NCBI RefSeq assembly: GCF_000020665.1
Contig: NC_011071.1
Location: 2,036,501-2,100,500 of the forward strand
Source of the DNA: Stenotrophomonas maltophilia R551-3
Lineage (GTDB): Bacteria; Pseudomonadota; Gammaproteobacteria; Xanthomonadales; Xanthomonadaceae
Direction: 5' to 3'
Length of the DNA stretch: 64,000 nucleotides
The notes below the pieces were generated by a model. It was not told where the DNA came from. It searched no databases and worked only from the letters and a program-made list of their open reading frames with translations. Shown here piece after piece: positions 8,981 through 17,189 of this stretch. The translations under genes and the position numbers were made by a program. Every line of letters begins with the position of its first letter. Position 1 is the first letter of the stretch.

Positions 8981-9015
8981 GCGAGGGCGACACGGTATCT
9001 ACAACGGCACCGAAC

Positions 9016-10224
9016 TCAGCGCGCCGTTGCGGCGCGTGCAATCGGCGACGCTGGCGGATCGGCACGGAGGCCGAACAGCGGGCGCAGCCAGCGCACACGT
9101 CGGATCAGCAGCTCGTGGATCAGCAGACAGGCGCTTATTGTGCCAGCCACCAGTAGTGCAGGTTCCAGCCACGGGCCCAGCTGCAGCGGGCGCAGCGCGT
9201 ACAGCAGAACGATCAGCACAGTCTGATGCAGGATGTACCAACTGAACACAGCTTCGCGGCAGTAGTTCAGACCGTGCCAGGGACGGTCCAGCAGCACGCG
9301 CGCCCAGCCGAATAGGGTCAGCAGCATGCACCACGTATACAACGCGCGGCCGACGCGTTCGGTCTGGGCCCACGGCAGTGCCAGCACCCACGCATCCAGA
9401 TCGCCTACATGCGGCAGGCGGGCCAGTGCGCGGATGCCCAGCTCCAGGCAGAGCCCCAGCACCGCCAGGGCCAGGGTCAGGCGACGCCCGCGCACCAGCA
9501 GATCCCAGCCGCGCTGCCAGCGTGCCGCCAGGAAGCCGGCCAAGAACAGCGGCAGCGATTCGGCGTGCACGTATATGTCGTCCAGTAAGGCGTGGGTGGG
9601 TGGCCAGCGAGGCATCAGCACCAGCAGTGCCCAGGTCAGCCACGCTACCGGCAGCACCAGCAGCAGGGTGCCCAGCAGGCGATCACCGGGTTGCCAGCGC
9701 GGCAGCGCCCTGCGCAATGGTCGGAGCAGGCTGGCCAGCACGACTGCCAGTACGGTGTAGGGCAGAAGGTAGGCCAGGTACCAGAGATGATTCCAGGTGA
9801 AGCCGTAGGCGGCACCACTGAAGTGCGCGCCCGGCCACGGCCGGAACTGCCAGTAGCGCCACAGGAAATGGCCCAGCCCCGGTGCCACGTCACCCTTGTC
9901 CAAGGCCTCGCAGTAGGCCTGCAGGGACACCGCCGCGACGATACCGAAGACCAGGGGCAGCAGCAGGCGCCAGCTACGGCGGAGCGTGTGCTGCAGTCGC
10001 CCGTGGTCTGGCAGGGAAAGGCCCAAGGCGATACCACTGATGGCAAACAGCAGCGGCATACGCCAGCGGTTCAGCGCGATCATCGGCCACTGCAGCCATT
10101 CGGCGGTGTAGGCGCTCTTGAGGTGGAAGTCCCAGCCGGCCACATAGGCCATGGCGGCGTGGTAGAGGATCAGCAACGCGAAGGCGGCGATGCGCAGGGT
10201 GTCCAGATCGTGGCGACGGTGCAT
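9016..10224 (-). CDS. Acyltransferase family (acyltransferase 3) membrane protein
   Basis: 402 residues with about ten hydrophobic segments. The N-terminus MHRRHDLDTLRIAAFALLIL carries the family's HDLDxLR motif, with the His-Asp pair typical of acyltransferase-3 enzymes such as OpgC-type and O-antigen acetylases. FAISGIALGLSL and the conserved YILHQTVLIVL near the C-terminus are also family features. It probably O-acylates a surface glycan or a small molecule at the inner membrane; the substrate cannot be read from sequence. It is transcribed divergently from the LytTR regulator at 10359, across a 134-base region with three regulator-like repeats, so regulation by that protein is plausible. 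The IS110 lies immediately beyond its 3' end without disrupting it. Confidence 0.85.
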   Translation of the reverse strand: MHRRHDLDTLRIAAFALLILYHAAMAYVAGWDFHLKSAYTAEWLQWPMIALNRWRMPLLFAISGIALGLSLPDHGRLQHTLRRSWRLLLPLVFGIVAAVSLQAYCEALDKGDVAPGLGHFLWRYWQFRPWPGAHFSGAAYGFTWNHLWYLAYLLPYTVLAVVLASLLRPLRRALPRWQPGDRLLGTLLLVLPVAWLTWALLVLMPRWPPTHALLDDIYVHAESLPLFLAGFLAARWQRGWDLLVRGRRLTLALAVLGLCLELGIRALARLPHVGDLDAWVLALPWAQTERVGRALYTWCMLLTLFGWARVLLDRPWHGLNYCREAVFSWYILHQTVLIVLLYALRPLQLGPWLEPALLVAGTISACLLIHELLIRRVRWLRPLFGLRADPPASPIARAATAR

Positions 10225-10286
10225 GGCGATGGGCGTCAGGAGGATGCTTCACCTTCCGCCGCAAGGCTCAGCGTCGCCAGCGGATA

Positions 10287-10339
10287 GGGTGCAATGGCAG
10301 CCTTGCAGGGTCCAATGGAGGGGTTATTGGGACCAATGG
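10287..10339. promoter_or_regulatory. Three 11-bp direct repeats at 21-bp spacing (probable LytTR operator)
   Basis: GGGTGCAATGG (10287-10297), GGGTCCAATGG (10308-10318) and GGGACCAATGG (10329-10339) are spaced exactly 21 bp, two helical turns. LytTR-domain regulators typically bind paired direct repeats about two turns apart. The array sits between the divergent starts of the acyltransferase and the LytTR gene, close to the latter. Autoregulation and control of the neighbour are inferred. Confidence 0.65.
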
Positions 10340-10358
10340 CCGATGCGGAAAGGGTCGG

Positions 10359-11261
10359 ATGGGCAACAATGGCGGCATGGAAAATGGAGATCCGGCGGTC
10401 GATCCCGCCCTTGTTGCAGATCGTCCCAACCGCGCGGGCATGGCTGCAGTGTTCTGGTCGCTGCTGTTCCTGTGTACCGCTGCGGGCAATGTGCTGGCGC
10501 AGTGGATGCGGGCATTGCGGGACGCCCAGCCATTCCCGGGCCTTGCGGCTTCGATCGAGGAGTTCAGCAGTGCGCTTGCCAGCCTGGGCCTGCTGGCACT
10601 TCTGCATGCCGCCGCTCACCGGTGGCCGTTGCATGCAGACACCTGGCGGCGCCGGATCGGCTTCTACGTGCTGGGTGGCGTTGCCTGGTGGCTGTTGCAT
10701 GTCAGTGCCATGGTGCTGATGCGCAAGCTGGCCTTCGCCCTGATTGGCCAGCACTACACCTATGGCGCCTGGCCGGCGCAGTGGTTCTACGAGTTCTTCA
10801 AGGACGTGCAGACCTACAGCCTGCTGGTGATTGCCGTGCACGCCGTGGCCTGGTTCGGCCGCCAGCGGCAGGGTGAAGCGCACCTGCTGACCGAGCCCGA
10901 CGTCGGCCCGCCGGTGGAGCCGGTCGAGCGCCCCCAGCATTTCCTGGTTCGCAAGCTGGGCAAGGAATTCCTGGTGGCCACCGCGGACGTGGAGTACGCC
11001 CAGGCGGCGGGGAACTACGTGAACCTGCGGGTACGCGGCCACGACTACCCGCTGCGGATCACCATGGCGGTACTGGAACAGCGGCTGGACCCGGGCGAGT
11101 TCCTGCGTCCGCACCGCAGCTGGCTGATCCACCGTAGCCAGTTGCGCTCGATCGAGCCGCTGGACGGCGGCGAGGCCCTGCTGCATATGGCCGATGGGGC
11201 CAAAGTGCCCTGCAGCCGGCGCCAGCTGCCAGTGCTGCGGCAGGCGCTGGGGGCAGGGTGA
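10359..11261 (+). CDS. Membrane-bound LytTR-family transcriptional regulator
   Basis: 300 residues. The N-terminal half has about four hydrophobic segments (AAVFWSLLFLCTAAGNVLA; LASLGLLALLHAAAH; IGFYVLGGVAWWLLHVSAMV; YSLLVIAVHAVAWF). A C-terminal LytTR DNA-binding domain (about 200-298) includes FLVATADVEYAQAAGNYVNL and FLRPHRSWLIHRSQL. No receiver domain is present, so it is a one-component membrane sensor-regulator. ATG 10359 is preceded by GGAAAGGG (10347-10354); ATG 10377 is an alternative. A LytTR protein (RpfD) belongs to the rpf region of Xanthomonas, but this gene lies upstream of prfB and orthology cannot be settled here. Confidence 0.85.
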   Translation: MGNNGGMENGDPAVDPALVADRPNRAGMAAVFWSLLFLCTAAGNVLAQWMRALRDAQPFPGLAASIEEFSSALASLGLLALLHAAAHRWPLHADTWRRRIGFYVLGGVAWWLLHVSAMVLMRKLAFALIGQHYTYGAWPAQWFYEFFKDVQTYSLLVIAVHAVAWFGRQRQGEAHLLTEPDVGPPVEPVERPQHFLVRKLGKEFLVATADVEYAQAAGNYVNLRVRGHDYPLRITMAVLEQRLDPGEFLRPHRSWLIHRSQLRSIEPLDGGEALLHMADGAKVPCSRRQLPVLRQALGAG

Positions 11262-11331
11262 GGCCCTCATTCCGGGCATCCCCGGCCTGCGGTATCATTA
11301 CCAGTCATCTTTTGAATGCATAACCGCCGAC

Positions 11332-12457
11332 ATGATCGAACTGAATCCTGTCCGCCAGCGCATCACCGATCTGACCGATCGCGTGCTGTCGCTTCGGGGG
11401 TATCTTTGACTACGACGCCAAGAAAGAGCGTCTTGAAGAAGTAACGCGGGAGCTGGAAAGCCCCGACGTCTGGAACAACGCCGAATACGCCCAGAACCTG
11501 GGCCGCGAGCGCTCCAGCCTGGAAAAGACCGTGGGCGGCATCGCCTCGGTGCTGGACGGCCTGGCTGATGCCACCGAACTGCTTGAGCTGGCCGAGTCCG
11601 AGCAGGACGAGGACACCGCACTGGCCGTGGTGGCCGACCTGGACAAGCATCAGGCGCATGTGGAGAAGCTGGAGTTCCAGCGCATGTTCTCCGGCGAGAT
11701 GGACAACGCTGCTGCCTTTGTCGACATCCAGGCCGGTGCCGGTGGCACCGAAGCCCAGGACTGGGCCGAGATCCTGCTGCGCATGTACCTGCGCTGGTGT
11801 GAATCGCGCGGCTGGAAGACCGAGCTGATGGAAGTCTCCGGTGGCGACGTCGCCGGCATCAAGTCGGCCACGCTGCGCGTGGAAGGCGACTATGCCTATG
11901 GCTGGCTGAAGACCGAGACCGGCGTGCACCGCCTGGTGCGCAAGTCGCCGTTCGACTCGGACAACCGCCGCCACACCAGCTTCACCTCGGTGTTCGTGTC
12001 GCCGGAAATCGACGACAACATCGACATCACCATCAACCCGGCCGACCTGCGTACCGACGTGTACCGTTCGTCCGGTGCCGGTGGCCAGCACGTGAACAAG
12101 ACCGAGTCGGCGGTGCGTATCACCCACATCCCGACCAACATCGTCGTGGCCTGCCAGACCGGCCGCAGCCAGCACCAGAACCGTGACAACGCGATGAAGA
12201 TGCTGGCCGCCAAGCTGTACGAGCTGGAGATCCAGAAGCGCAACGCCGAAAAGGACGCCGTGGAAGCCACCAAGTCCGACATCGGCTGGGGCAGCCAGAT
12301 CCGCAATTACGTGCTCGACCAGAGCCGTATCAAGGACCTGCGCACGGGCATCGAGCGTTCGGATACGCAGAAGGTGCTCGACGGCGACCTGGACGAGTTC
12401 GTCGAAGCCAGCCTGAAGGCCGGCCTGGCCGTGGGCTCCAAGCGCGTCGATGCCTGA
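11332..12457 (+). CDS. prfB: Peptide chain release factor 2 (programmed +1 frameshift)
   Basis: RF2 releases polypeptides at UAA and UGA. The coding sequence is in two frames: codons 1-25 (11332-11406), an in-frame TGA at 11407-11409, then a +1 shift so that reading resumes at GAC (11408). The total is 374 residues. RF2 signatures are visible: the SPF anticodon-like tripeptide in [15 protein letters not shown] and the catalytic GGQ in [14 protein letters not shown]. The shift is the family's autoregulatory device: low RF2 stalls at TGA and favours frameshifting. A TATCAT -10-like box lies at 11292-11297. It is not a pseudogene. In Xanthomonas prfB and lysS also adjoin rpfG. Confidence 0.97.
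11391..11410 (+). promoter_or_regulatory. prfB: RF2 programmed frameshift site
   Basis: GGGGG TAT CTT TGA C at 11396-11410: an internal Shine-Dalgarno-like G-run three bases before the slippery CTT (11404-11406), followed by TGA and C. This is the classical prfB arrangement as in E. coli. Confidence 0.97.
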
Positions 12458-12476
12458 TCGACGTGCCTGCGCGGAT

Positions 12477-12507
12477 ATCATCGCCCTCCGTGATGGAGGG
12501 CGATGAT
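12477..12507 (+). promoter_or_regulatory. Perfect 13-bp inverted repeat over the ribosome site and start of the XRE gene
   Basis: Arms 12477-12489 and 12495-12507 are perfect complements with a 5-base loop. The right arm contains the GGAGGG ribosome site (12495-12500) and the ATG at 12503. In RNA this would bury the translation start. In DNA it could be a dyad operator for the encoded regulator. Confidence 0.7.
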
Positions 12508-13285
12508 GCGCAGCGAAAGTGAACGCAAGGAACTTGGCGGCTTCCTCAAGGCCTGCCGTGCCCGTGTCGACCCCGCCACGCTCGGCCTCCCGGCCGGGCG
12601 CCGGCGCACCCCGGGCCTGAAGCGGGAGGAAGTCGCGCTGGCGATCGGGGTCAGCGTCAGCTGGTACACCTGGATCGAGCAGGGGCGCGAAGTGCGCGCT
12701 TCGCCGGAGGTGCTGGAGCGCTTGGCGCAGGTACTGCGCATGAGTGATGACGAACGCGCCTATGCGTTCGCGCTGTCCGGCTACGGCGTGCCACTGGAGT
12801 CTCCCGACGAGACGGTCACCGATGGCCTGCGCCAGCTGGTCGAAGCGATGCAGCCGATCCCGGCTTACGTGCGCAATACCCGTTACGACATCCTGGCCTG
12901 GAACCCGGCCATCGCCGACCTGTTCGTGGACTACAGCCAGCTGGCGCCACATGAGCGCAACACGCTGCGGCTGATGTTCCTGTACCTGCCGTACCGCACG
13001 TTGATCCTCAACTGGGAAGAAATGACCCGCGGCCTGCTGGCAGGCTTCCGCGCGGCGATGGCGCAGGCGCCGGACAAGGCCCCGTTCCTCGCGCTGGCCG
13101 AGGACATCGCCGCGCACAGCGAGGAGTTCCGCCAGTGGTGGCCGGAGCACGACGTGCGCCGGTTCGACGAAGGTGCGAAGAAGCTGAACCATCCCACGCG
13201 CGGGTTGCTGGACCTGCAGTACGTGGCGCTGGTGCCGGAGAGCCGCCACGATCTGTCACTGGTGACCTACCTGCCGCGGAAGTAG
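12506..13285 (+). CDS. XRE-type regulator with MmyB-like C-terminal domain
   Basis: 259 residues. An N-terminal helix-turn-helix (about 10-75) includes LGGFLKACRARVDPATLGLP, RRTPGLKREEVALAIGVSVS and WYTWIEQG. A C-terminal ligand-binding-like region follows (about 105-255), with NTRYDILAWNPA and a conserved ERNTLRLMFL, typical of the MmyB/helix-turn-helix family common in GC-rich bacteria. ATG 12506 is preferred over 12503 because the ribosome site GGAGGG then has a normal 5-base gap. In this family the C-terminal domain is thought to bind small hydrophobic ligands. The target is unknown; often a divergent or adjacent oxidoreductase, and here the aldehyde dehydrogenase lies downstream beyond 800 bases of repeats. 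Initiation is probably controlled by the hairpin described at 12477. Confidence 0.88.
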   Translation: MRSESERKELGGFLKACRARVDPATLGLPAGRRRTPGLKREEVALAIGVSVSWYTWIEQGREVRASPEVLERLAQVLRMSDDERAYAFALSGYGVPLESPDETVTDGLRQLVEAMQPIPAYVRNTRYDILAWNPAIADLFVDYSQLAPHERNTLRLMFLYLPYRTLILNWEEMTRGLLAGFRAAMAQAPDKAPFLALAEDIAAHSEEFRQWWPEHDVRRFDEGAKKLNHPTRGLLDLQYVALVPESRHDLSLVTYLPRK

Positions 13286-13286
13286 G

Positions 13287-13958
13287 TTGGTCGGCAGGGC
13301 TGCGCCCTGCACCCACAGAGGCCGAAGCGACAGCAGCAGCAACAGCGGGCATTCCGTGGGATGGCGGGGCGGTGTGGGTTGGCAGGACACGCCGTAAACC
13401 CCGCTCCGCGGTCCGGCCCAGCCGCTGGCGGCTGTGCGTTCGGGCGCTTGCGAAGCAGTGCTTCGCAAGCAAAGCGCCCTCACCCCTGGGGGCTCGATGG
13501 CGCCTTGCTCGTGTGCGCTGTCCTGCGCACACGGCAAGACCGGGGTTGGGCGTCCTGCCCAACCCGCCCGAGGCATGCCTCGGGCCCATGGCGCCAACGG
13601 TCCTGCCAACCCACACCACCCCACCTCAGACAGATTTCGCGCGGTTGTTGGTAGGTGTCGACCTTGGCCGATACATCTGTCAGATATCGAAAGAAATTCC
13701 GGGGTCAGATCCGTTTTCCGTAGGAAAACGGATCTGACCCCAAGAGCATTTCCGACAGATCGCGGGAAATTGTCGAAGGCGGGGTGGGTCCGGTTGCGGG
13801 GGCGTGAGCGCCATGGATGGCGCGACCGAGGCTACATGGATGTATTCACGCCGTCCCCCGCAACCGGACCCACCCCACCATCCCGCGGAATGCACGCTGT
13901 TGCCGTTGCCTTGGTTTGAAGCCTCTGCGGGTGCAGGGCGCAGCCCTGCCAGGACAAC
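13287..13958. repeat. Nested long-palindrome block, locus 1 (gene-free 800-base region)
   Basis: The interval 13286-14086 has no convincing gene. It is built from nested inverted repeats. The outermost arms (about 13289-13325 and 13920-13957, sharing GGCAGGGCTGCGCCCTGCAC) and a second pair (about 13335-13370 and 13873-13910) flank everything. Inside lie a long stem with 18-bp perfect arms (13371-13388/13600-13617), a central dyad with TCAGATCCGTTTTCC (13701-13741), and a stem with 22-bp perfect arms (13781-13802/13855-13876). The last one's loop holds GCGCCATGGATGGCGC and GTATTCACG. The same composite order occurs at 45316-45693. It lies between two co-directional genes. Confidence 0.75.
13701..13741. 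repeat. GGGGTCAGATCC dyad, copy 1
   Basis: Arms GGGGTCAGATCCGTTTTCC and its complement with a short GTA centre. The same dyad occurs at 45477-45517, and GGGGTCGGATCCCTT variants at 50407-50445 and 52963-53001. The T/A-rich tips suggest a bidirectional terminator or a REP-type unit. Confidence 0.75.
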
Positions 13959-14086
13959 CCACCCCATTCAGGCAGGTAAGTGCAGGTCACAGGATAAGTA
14001 GACGCCTTGTTGTGCCCGTCCATCGGGTCCACATTCCTGTGCAGGAGACGGGCCACCGCCCGTTGTCGAGACACCAGGAGACCTGC

Positions 14087-15472
14087 ATGTCCGCTGCCCC
14101 CACCACCGCCATTTCCCGCGATCCCGCCACTGGCCAACAGATCGCCAGTCATCCCTTCGCCACCGACGCCGAACTGGAAGCGATCCTTGACCGCGGCCAG
14201 GCCGGCTTCGCGGCCTGGAGCGCCAGGAGCCTCGAACAGCGGGCGGAGGTGCTGCGCGCGATGGCTGCCGTACTGCGCCGTGACCGCGAGAAGCTGGCTG
14301 CGCTGGCCACCGCCGAAATGGGCAAGGTCCAGGCCGAGTCGCTGGCCGAGATCGAGAAGTGCGCCGTGCTGTGCGACTGGTACGCCGACAACGGTGCGCA
14401 GTTCCTGCGCGACGAACCGACCCAGGTGCCCGACGACAAGGCTTACGTGTCCTACCTGCCGCTGGGCGTGGTGCTGGGCATCATGCCGTGGAACTTCCCA
14501 TACTGGCAGGTGATGCGCGCGGCGGTGCCGATCCTGATGGGCGGCAACGGCTTCCTGCTGAAGCCGGCCGAGAACATCGTCGGTACCGCGCAGCTGCTCG
14601 ACGCGGCGTGGCGTGATGCAGGTCTGCCGGACGGTACCTTCATTGCCGCCAACATCAGCCGCGAAGGCACCAGTCGTGCCATTGCCGATGACCGCATCGC
14701 GGCGGTGACCCTGACTGGCAGCGTGGCCGCCGGCCGCAGCATCGCCGCCCAGGCCGGGCAGGCGCTGAAAAAGGTGGTGCTGGAACTGGGCGGCTCGGAC
14801 CCGTTCATCGTGCTGGCCGACGCCGATCTGGACGCTGCCGTCGAAGCGGCGGTGGCCTCACGCTTCCAGAACACCGGGCAGGTCTGCATCGCCGGCAAGC
14901 GCATCATCGTCGAAGACGCGGTGTACGACCGTTTCGTGGCGCAGTTCTGCCAGAAGGTGCAGGCGCTGGCCATCGGTGATGGCCGTGAAGCGGGTAATCG
15001 CATTGGTCCGATGGCACGCCAGGATCTGCTGGAGCAGCTGGACGCGCAGGTGCGGGCCTCGGTGGACGCCGGCGCGAAGCTGCTGGTCGGTGGCCATCAA
15101 CTGGATCGCCCGGGCGCGTTCTACGCCCCCACCGTGCTGGCCGACGTGGAGCCGGGCATGCAGGCTTTCGATACCGAAACCTTCGGGCCGGTGGCCTCGA
15201 TCAGCCGCGCCCGCGATGCCGACCATGCGGTGGAACTGGCCAACCAGAGCGAGTTCGGCCTCAGTGGCAACCTGTGGAGCGGCGACCGCGCGCGGGCCAT
15301 GCAGCTGGCACGCCGGCTGCAGACCGGCGGCGTGTTCGTCAACGGCTTCTCCGCTTCGGACCCGCGCGTGCCGATCGGCGGCGTGAAGAAGAGCGGCTTC
15401 GGCCGCGAGCTCTCGCACTTCGGCATCCGCGAATTCGTCAACGCGCAGACGGTGTGGTTCGACAAGCGTTGA
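14087..15472 (+). CDS. NAD(P)-dependent succinate-semialdehyde dehydrogenase-like aldehyde dehydrogenase
   Basis: 461 residues, class of the short SSADHs (about 455-460). It oxidises an aldehyde (probably succinate semialdehyde) to the acid in the cytosol. Catalytic residues are visible: the cysteine in NTGQVCIAGKRI and the glutamate in VVLELGGSDPF. The Asn of the MPWNFPYWQ block and the cofactor-binding LTGSVAAGR are also present. ATG 14087 has CAGGAG (14075-14080) as ribosome site. A co-directional acetolactate synthase-like gene follows 63 bases downstream, likely in the same transcription unit. The true substrate is not provable; other linear aldehydes are possible. Confidence 0.88.
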   Translation: MSAAPTTAISRDPATGQQIASHPFATDAELEAILDRGQAGFAAWSARSLEQRAEVLRAMAAVLRRDREKLAALATAEMGKVQAESLAEIEKCAVLCDWYADNGAQFLRDEPTQVPDDKAYVSYLPLGVVLGIMPWNFPYWQVMRAAVPILMGGNGFLLKPAENIVGTAQLLDAAWRDAGLPDGTFIAANISREGTSRAIADDRIAAVTLTGSVAAGRSIAAQAGQALKKVVLELGGSDPFIVLADADLDAAVEAAVASRFQNTGQVCIAGKRIIVEDAVYDRFVAQFCQKVQALAIGDGREAGNRIGPMARQDLLEQLDAQVRASVDAGAKLLVGGHQLDRPGAFYAPTVLADVEPGMQAFDTETFGPVASISRARDADHAVELANQSEFGLSGNLWSGDRARAMQLARRLQTGGVFVNGFSASDPRVPIGGVKKSGFGRELSHFGIREFVNAQTVWFDKR

Positions 15473-15535
15473 CGCGCAGCTTTCATCCTTCCTGCAACGA
15501 TCCATCATCAGTCCAGCGAAAAGGACGGCATTCCA

Positions 15536-17176
15536 ATGTCCAAGGGTTCAGATCTGCTTGTCGCCGCGCTTGAGAACGAAGGCGTCGAGCGTATTTTCGG
15601 CATCCCCGGCGAGGAGAACCTCGACGTGGTCGAATCACTCCGCCATTCCAGCATCGAGCTGGTCATCACCCGCCACGAACAGGCGGCGGTGTTCATGGCA
15701 GCCACCTACGGCCGCCTGACCGGGAAGCCGGGTGTGTGCCTGGCCACGCTCGGCCCGGGCGCGCTCAACTTCACCACCGGCGCCGCGTACGCGCTGCTGG
15801 GTGCGTGGCCGGTGATCATGATCACTGGCCAGAAGGGCATCGTCGCCAGCAAGCAGGCGCGTTTCCAGATTGTCGATATCGTCAGCACGATGAAGCCGCT
15901 GACCAAGCAGGCGCGGCAGATCGTCTCGGCGCGCACCATTCCGACCATCGTCCGCGAGGCATTCCGTACCGCGCTGGAAGAGCGCCCGGGCCCGGTGCTG
16001 CTGGAGCTGCCCGAAGACATCGCGGCCGATGAGGTCGGGGACGTAGCGCTGATTCCGCCGCACGCGGTGGATCGTCCCATTGCCAGTCCGGAAGCACTGG
16101 ACCGCGCGGCGGAGATCATCCGCAATGCCAAGCGCCCGCTGCTGATGATCGCCTCGGCGGCGTCGCGGCCGCAGTCCAGCGAAGCGTTGTCGGCCTTCGT
16201 GTTGCGCGCGGGTATTCCGTTCTTCACCACGCAGATGGGCAAGGGGGCGGTGGCCGGTGGCTCGGGCCTGTACATGGGCACCGCCGCGTTGACCGAGCGT
16301 GACTACGTGCATATGGCCATCGACCAGGCCGACGTGATCGTGACCATCGGCCATGAGGTCACCGAGAAACCGCCGTTCGTGATGCGCCCGGGTGGGCCGA
16401 CCGTGATCCATATCGGCTATTCGCAGGCGGCGGTGGAGCAGGTGTACTTCCCGCAGGTGGAAGTGATCGGTGACATCGGCCGTTCGCTGACCCAGCTGGC
16501 CGACCGTATCGAAGGTGCAGTGCCGAACGCCGACGCGCTGCTGCCACTGCGCGCGACCATTCTAGAACACCTGGCTGACCGTGCCGAGGAAGCTGGATTC
16601 ACCCCGCAGCGGCTGGTGCACGACGTGCGCCAGGTGATGCCGCCGGACGGCATCGTGGCGCTGGACAACGGCATGTACAAGATCTGGTTTGCGCGCAATT
16701 ACCGCACCCAGGTGGCCAATACGCTGCTGCTGGACAACGCGCTGGCGACGATGGGCGCGGGCCTGCCGTCGGCGATCATGGCCTCGATCCTGTACCCGCA
16801 GCGGCGGGTGCTGGCGGTGTGCGGCGATGGCGGTTTCATGATGAACAGCCAGGAGCTGGAGACCGCGCGCCGGCTGGGCCTGAACCTGGTGGTGCTGATC
16901 CTCAACGATGGCGCCTACGGGATGATCCGCTGGAAGCAGGCGGTGGATGGCTTCACCGACTACGGCATGACCTTCAGTAACCCGGATTTCGTGAAGTATG
17001 CGGAAGCCTATGGCTGCAAGGGGCATGAGGTGACGGCCATCGAGCAGTTCATCCCGACGCTGGAGGCGGCGTTCAACGAGGGTGGGGTGCACCTGGTATC
17101 GGTGCCGATCGACTACTCGGAGAACCAGCGGGTGCTGGTGGACGAGCTGCGTCAGGCGTTCCCGGGGAACGGGTAG
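15536..17176 (+). CDS. Acetolactate synthase large subunit-like TPP enzyme
   Basis: 546 residues. Three thiamine-pyrophosphate enzyme domains occur in order. The N-terminal Pyr domain (GIPGEENLDVVESL, catalytic Glu in TRHEQAAVFMA) is followed by a central domain and a C-terminal PP domain with the metal-binding GDGGFMMNSQELETARRLGL and NDGAYGMI. The length and motifs fit the catabolic or stand-alone acetolactate synthase type, which condenses two pyruvates to acetolactate; no small regulatory subunit gene is nearby. The ribosome site AAGGACGG lies about 8 bases before the ATG. It probably forms an operon with the aldehyde dehydrogenase upstream. Other pyruvate-using TPP enzymes are possible but less likely. 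Confidence 0.9.
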   Translation: MSKGSDLLVAALENEGVERIFGIPGEENLDVVESLRHSSIELVITRHEQAAVFMAATYGRLTGKPGVCLATLGPGALNFTTGAAYALLGAWPVIMITGQKGIVASKQARFQIVDIVSTMKPLTKQARQIVSARTIPTIVREAFRTALEERPGPVLLELPEDIAADEVGDVALIPPHAVDRPIASPEALDRAAEIIRNAKRPLLMIASAASRPQSSEALSAFVLRAGIPFFTTQMGKGAVAGGSGLYMGTAALTERDYVHMAIDQADVIVTIGHEVTEKPPFVMRPGGPTVIHIGYSQAAVEQVYFPQVEVIGDIGRSLTQLADRIEGAVPNADALLPLRATILEHLADRAEEAGFTPQRLVHDVRQVMPPDGIVALDNGMYKIWFARNYRTQVANTLLLDNALATMGAGLPSAIMASILYPQRRVLAVCGDGGFMMNSQELETARRLGLNLVVLILNDGAYGMIRWKQAVDGFTDYGMTFSNPDFVKYAEAYGCKGHEVTAIEQFIPTLEAAFNEGGVHLVSVPIDYSENQRVLVDELRQAFPGNG

Positions 17177-17189
17177 AAACAGGTGGTTG

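Larger units (their letters stand above)
7777..9000 (+). mobile_element. IS110-family insertion sequence inserted in a SMAG repeat
   Basis: 1,224 bp. Boundaries are deduced by reconstruction. The left flank ends GGCTCGGCTCT (7766-7776) and the sequence after the right end begins AC (9001). Joining CT at 7775-7776 to AC restores an intact inverted SMAG unit ending CTCTAC, the partner of the unit at 7719. A CT core is therefore present at both ends (7775-7776 and 8999-9000), as expected for IS110 elements, which make no terminal inverted repeats. The long left end (238 bases) carries a structured RNA; the right end after the transposase stop is only 20 bases. This arrangement is typical of the IS110 group rather than IS1111. 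Confidence 0.85.

Noticed and set aside
10359..11261. Naming the LytTR regulator rpfD
   Set aside because: RpfD is a LytTR protein in the Xanthomonas rpf region, but position and sequence alone do not show orthology.
11332..12457. prfB looks frameshifted by TGA at 11407
   Set aside because: The CTT TGA C context with an internal G-rich ribosome-like site is the known programmed frameshift, not a mutation.
13361..13622. Short open frames in the palindrome block
   Set aside because: Several 60-200 codon frames exist in all directions because of the palindromes; none has a plausible start site or domain.
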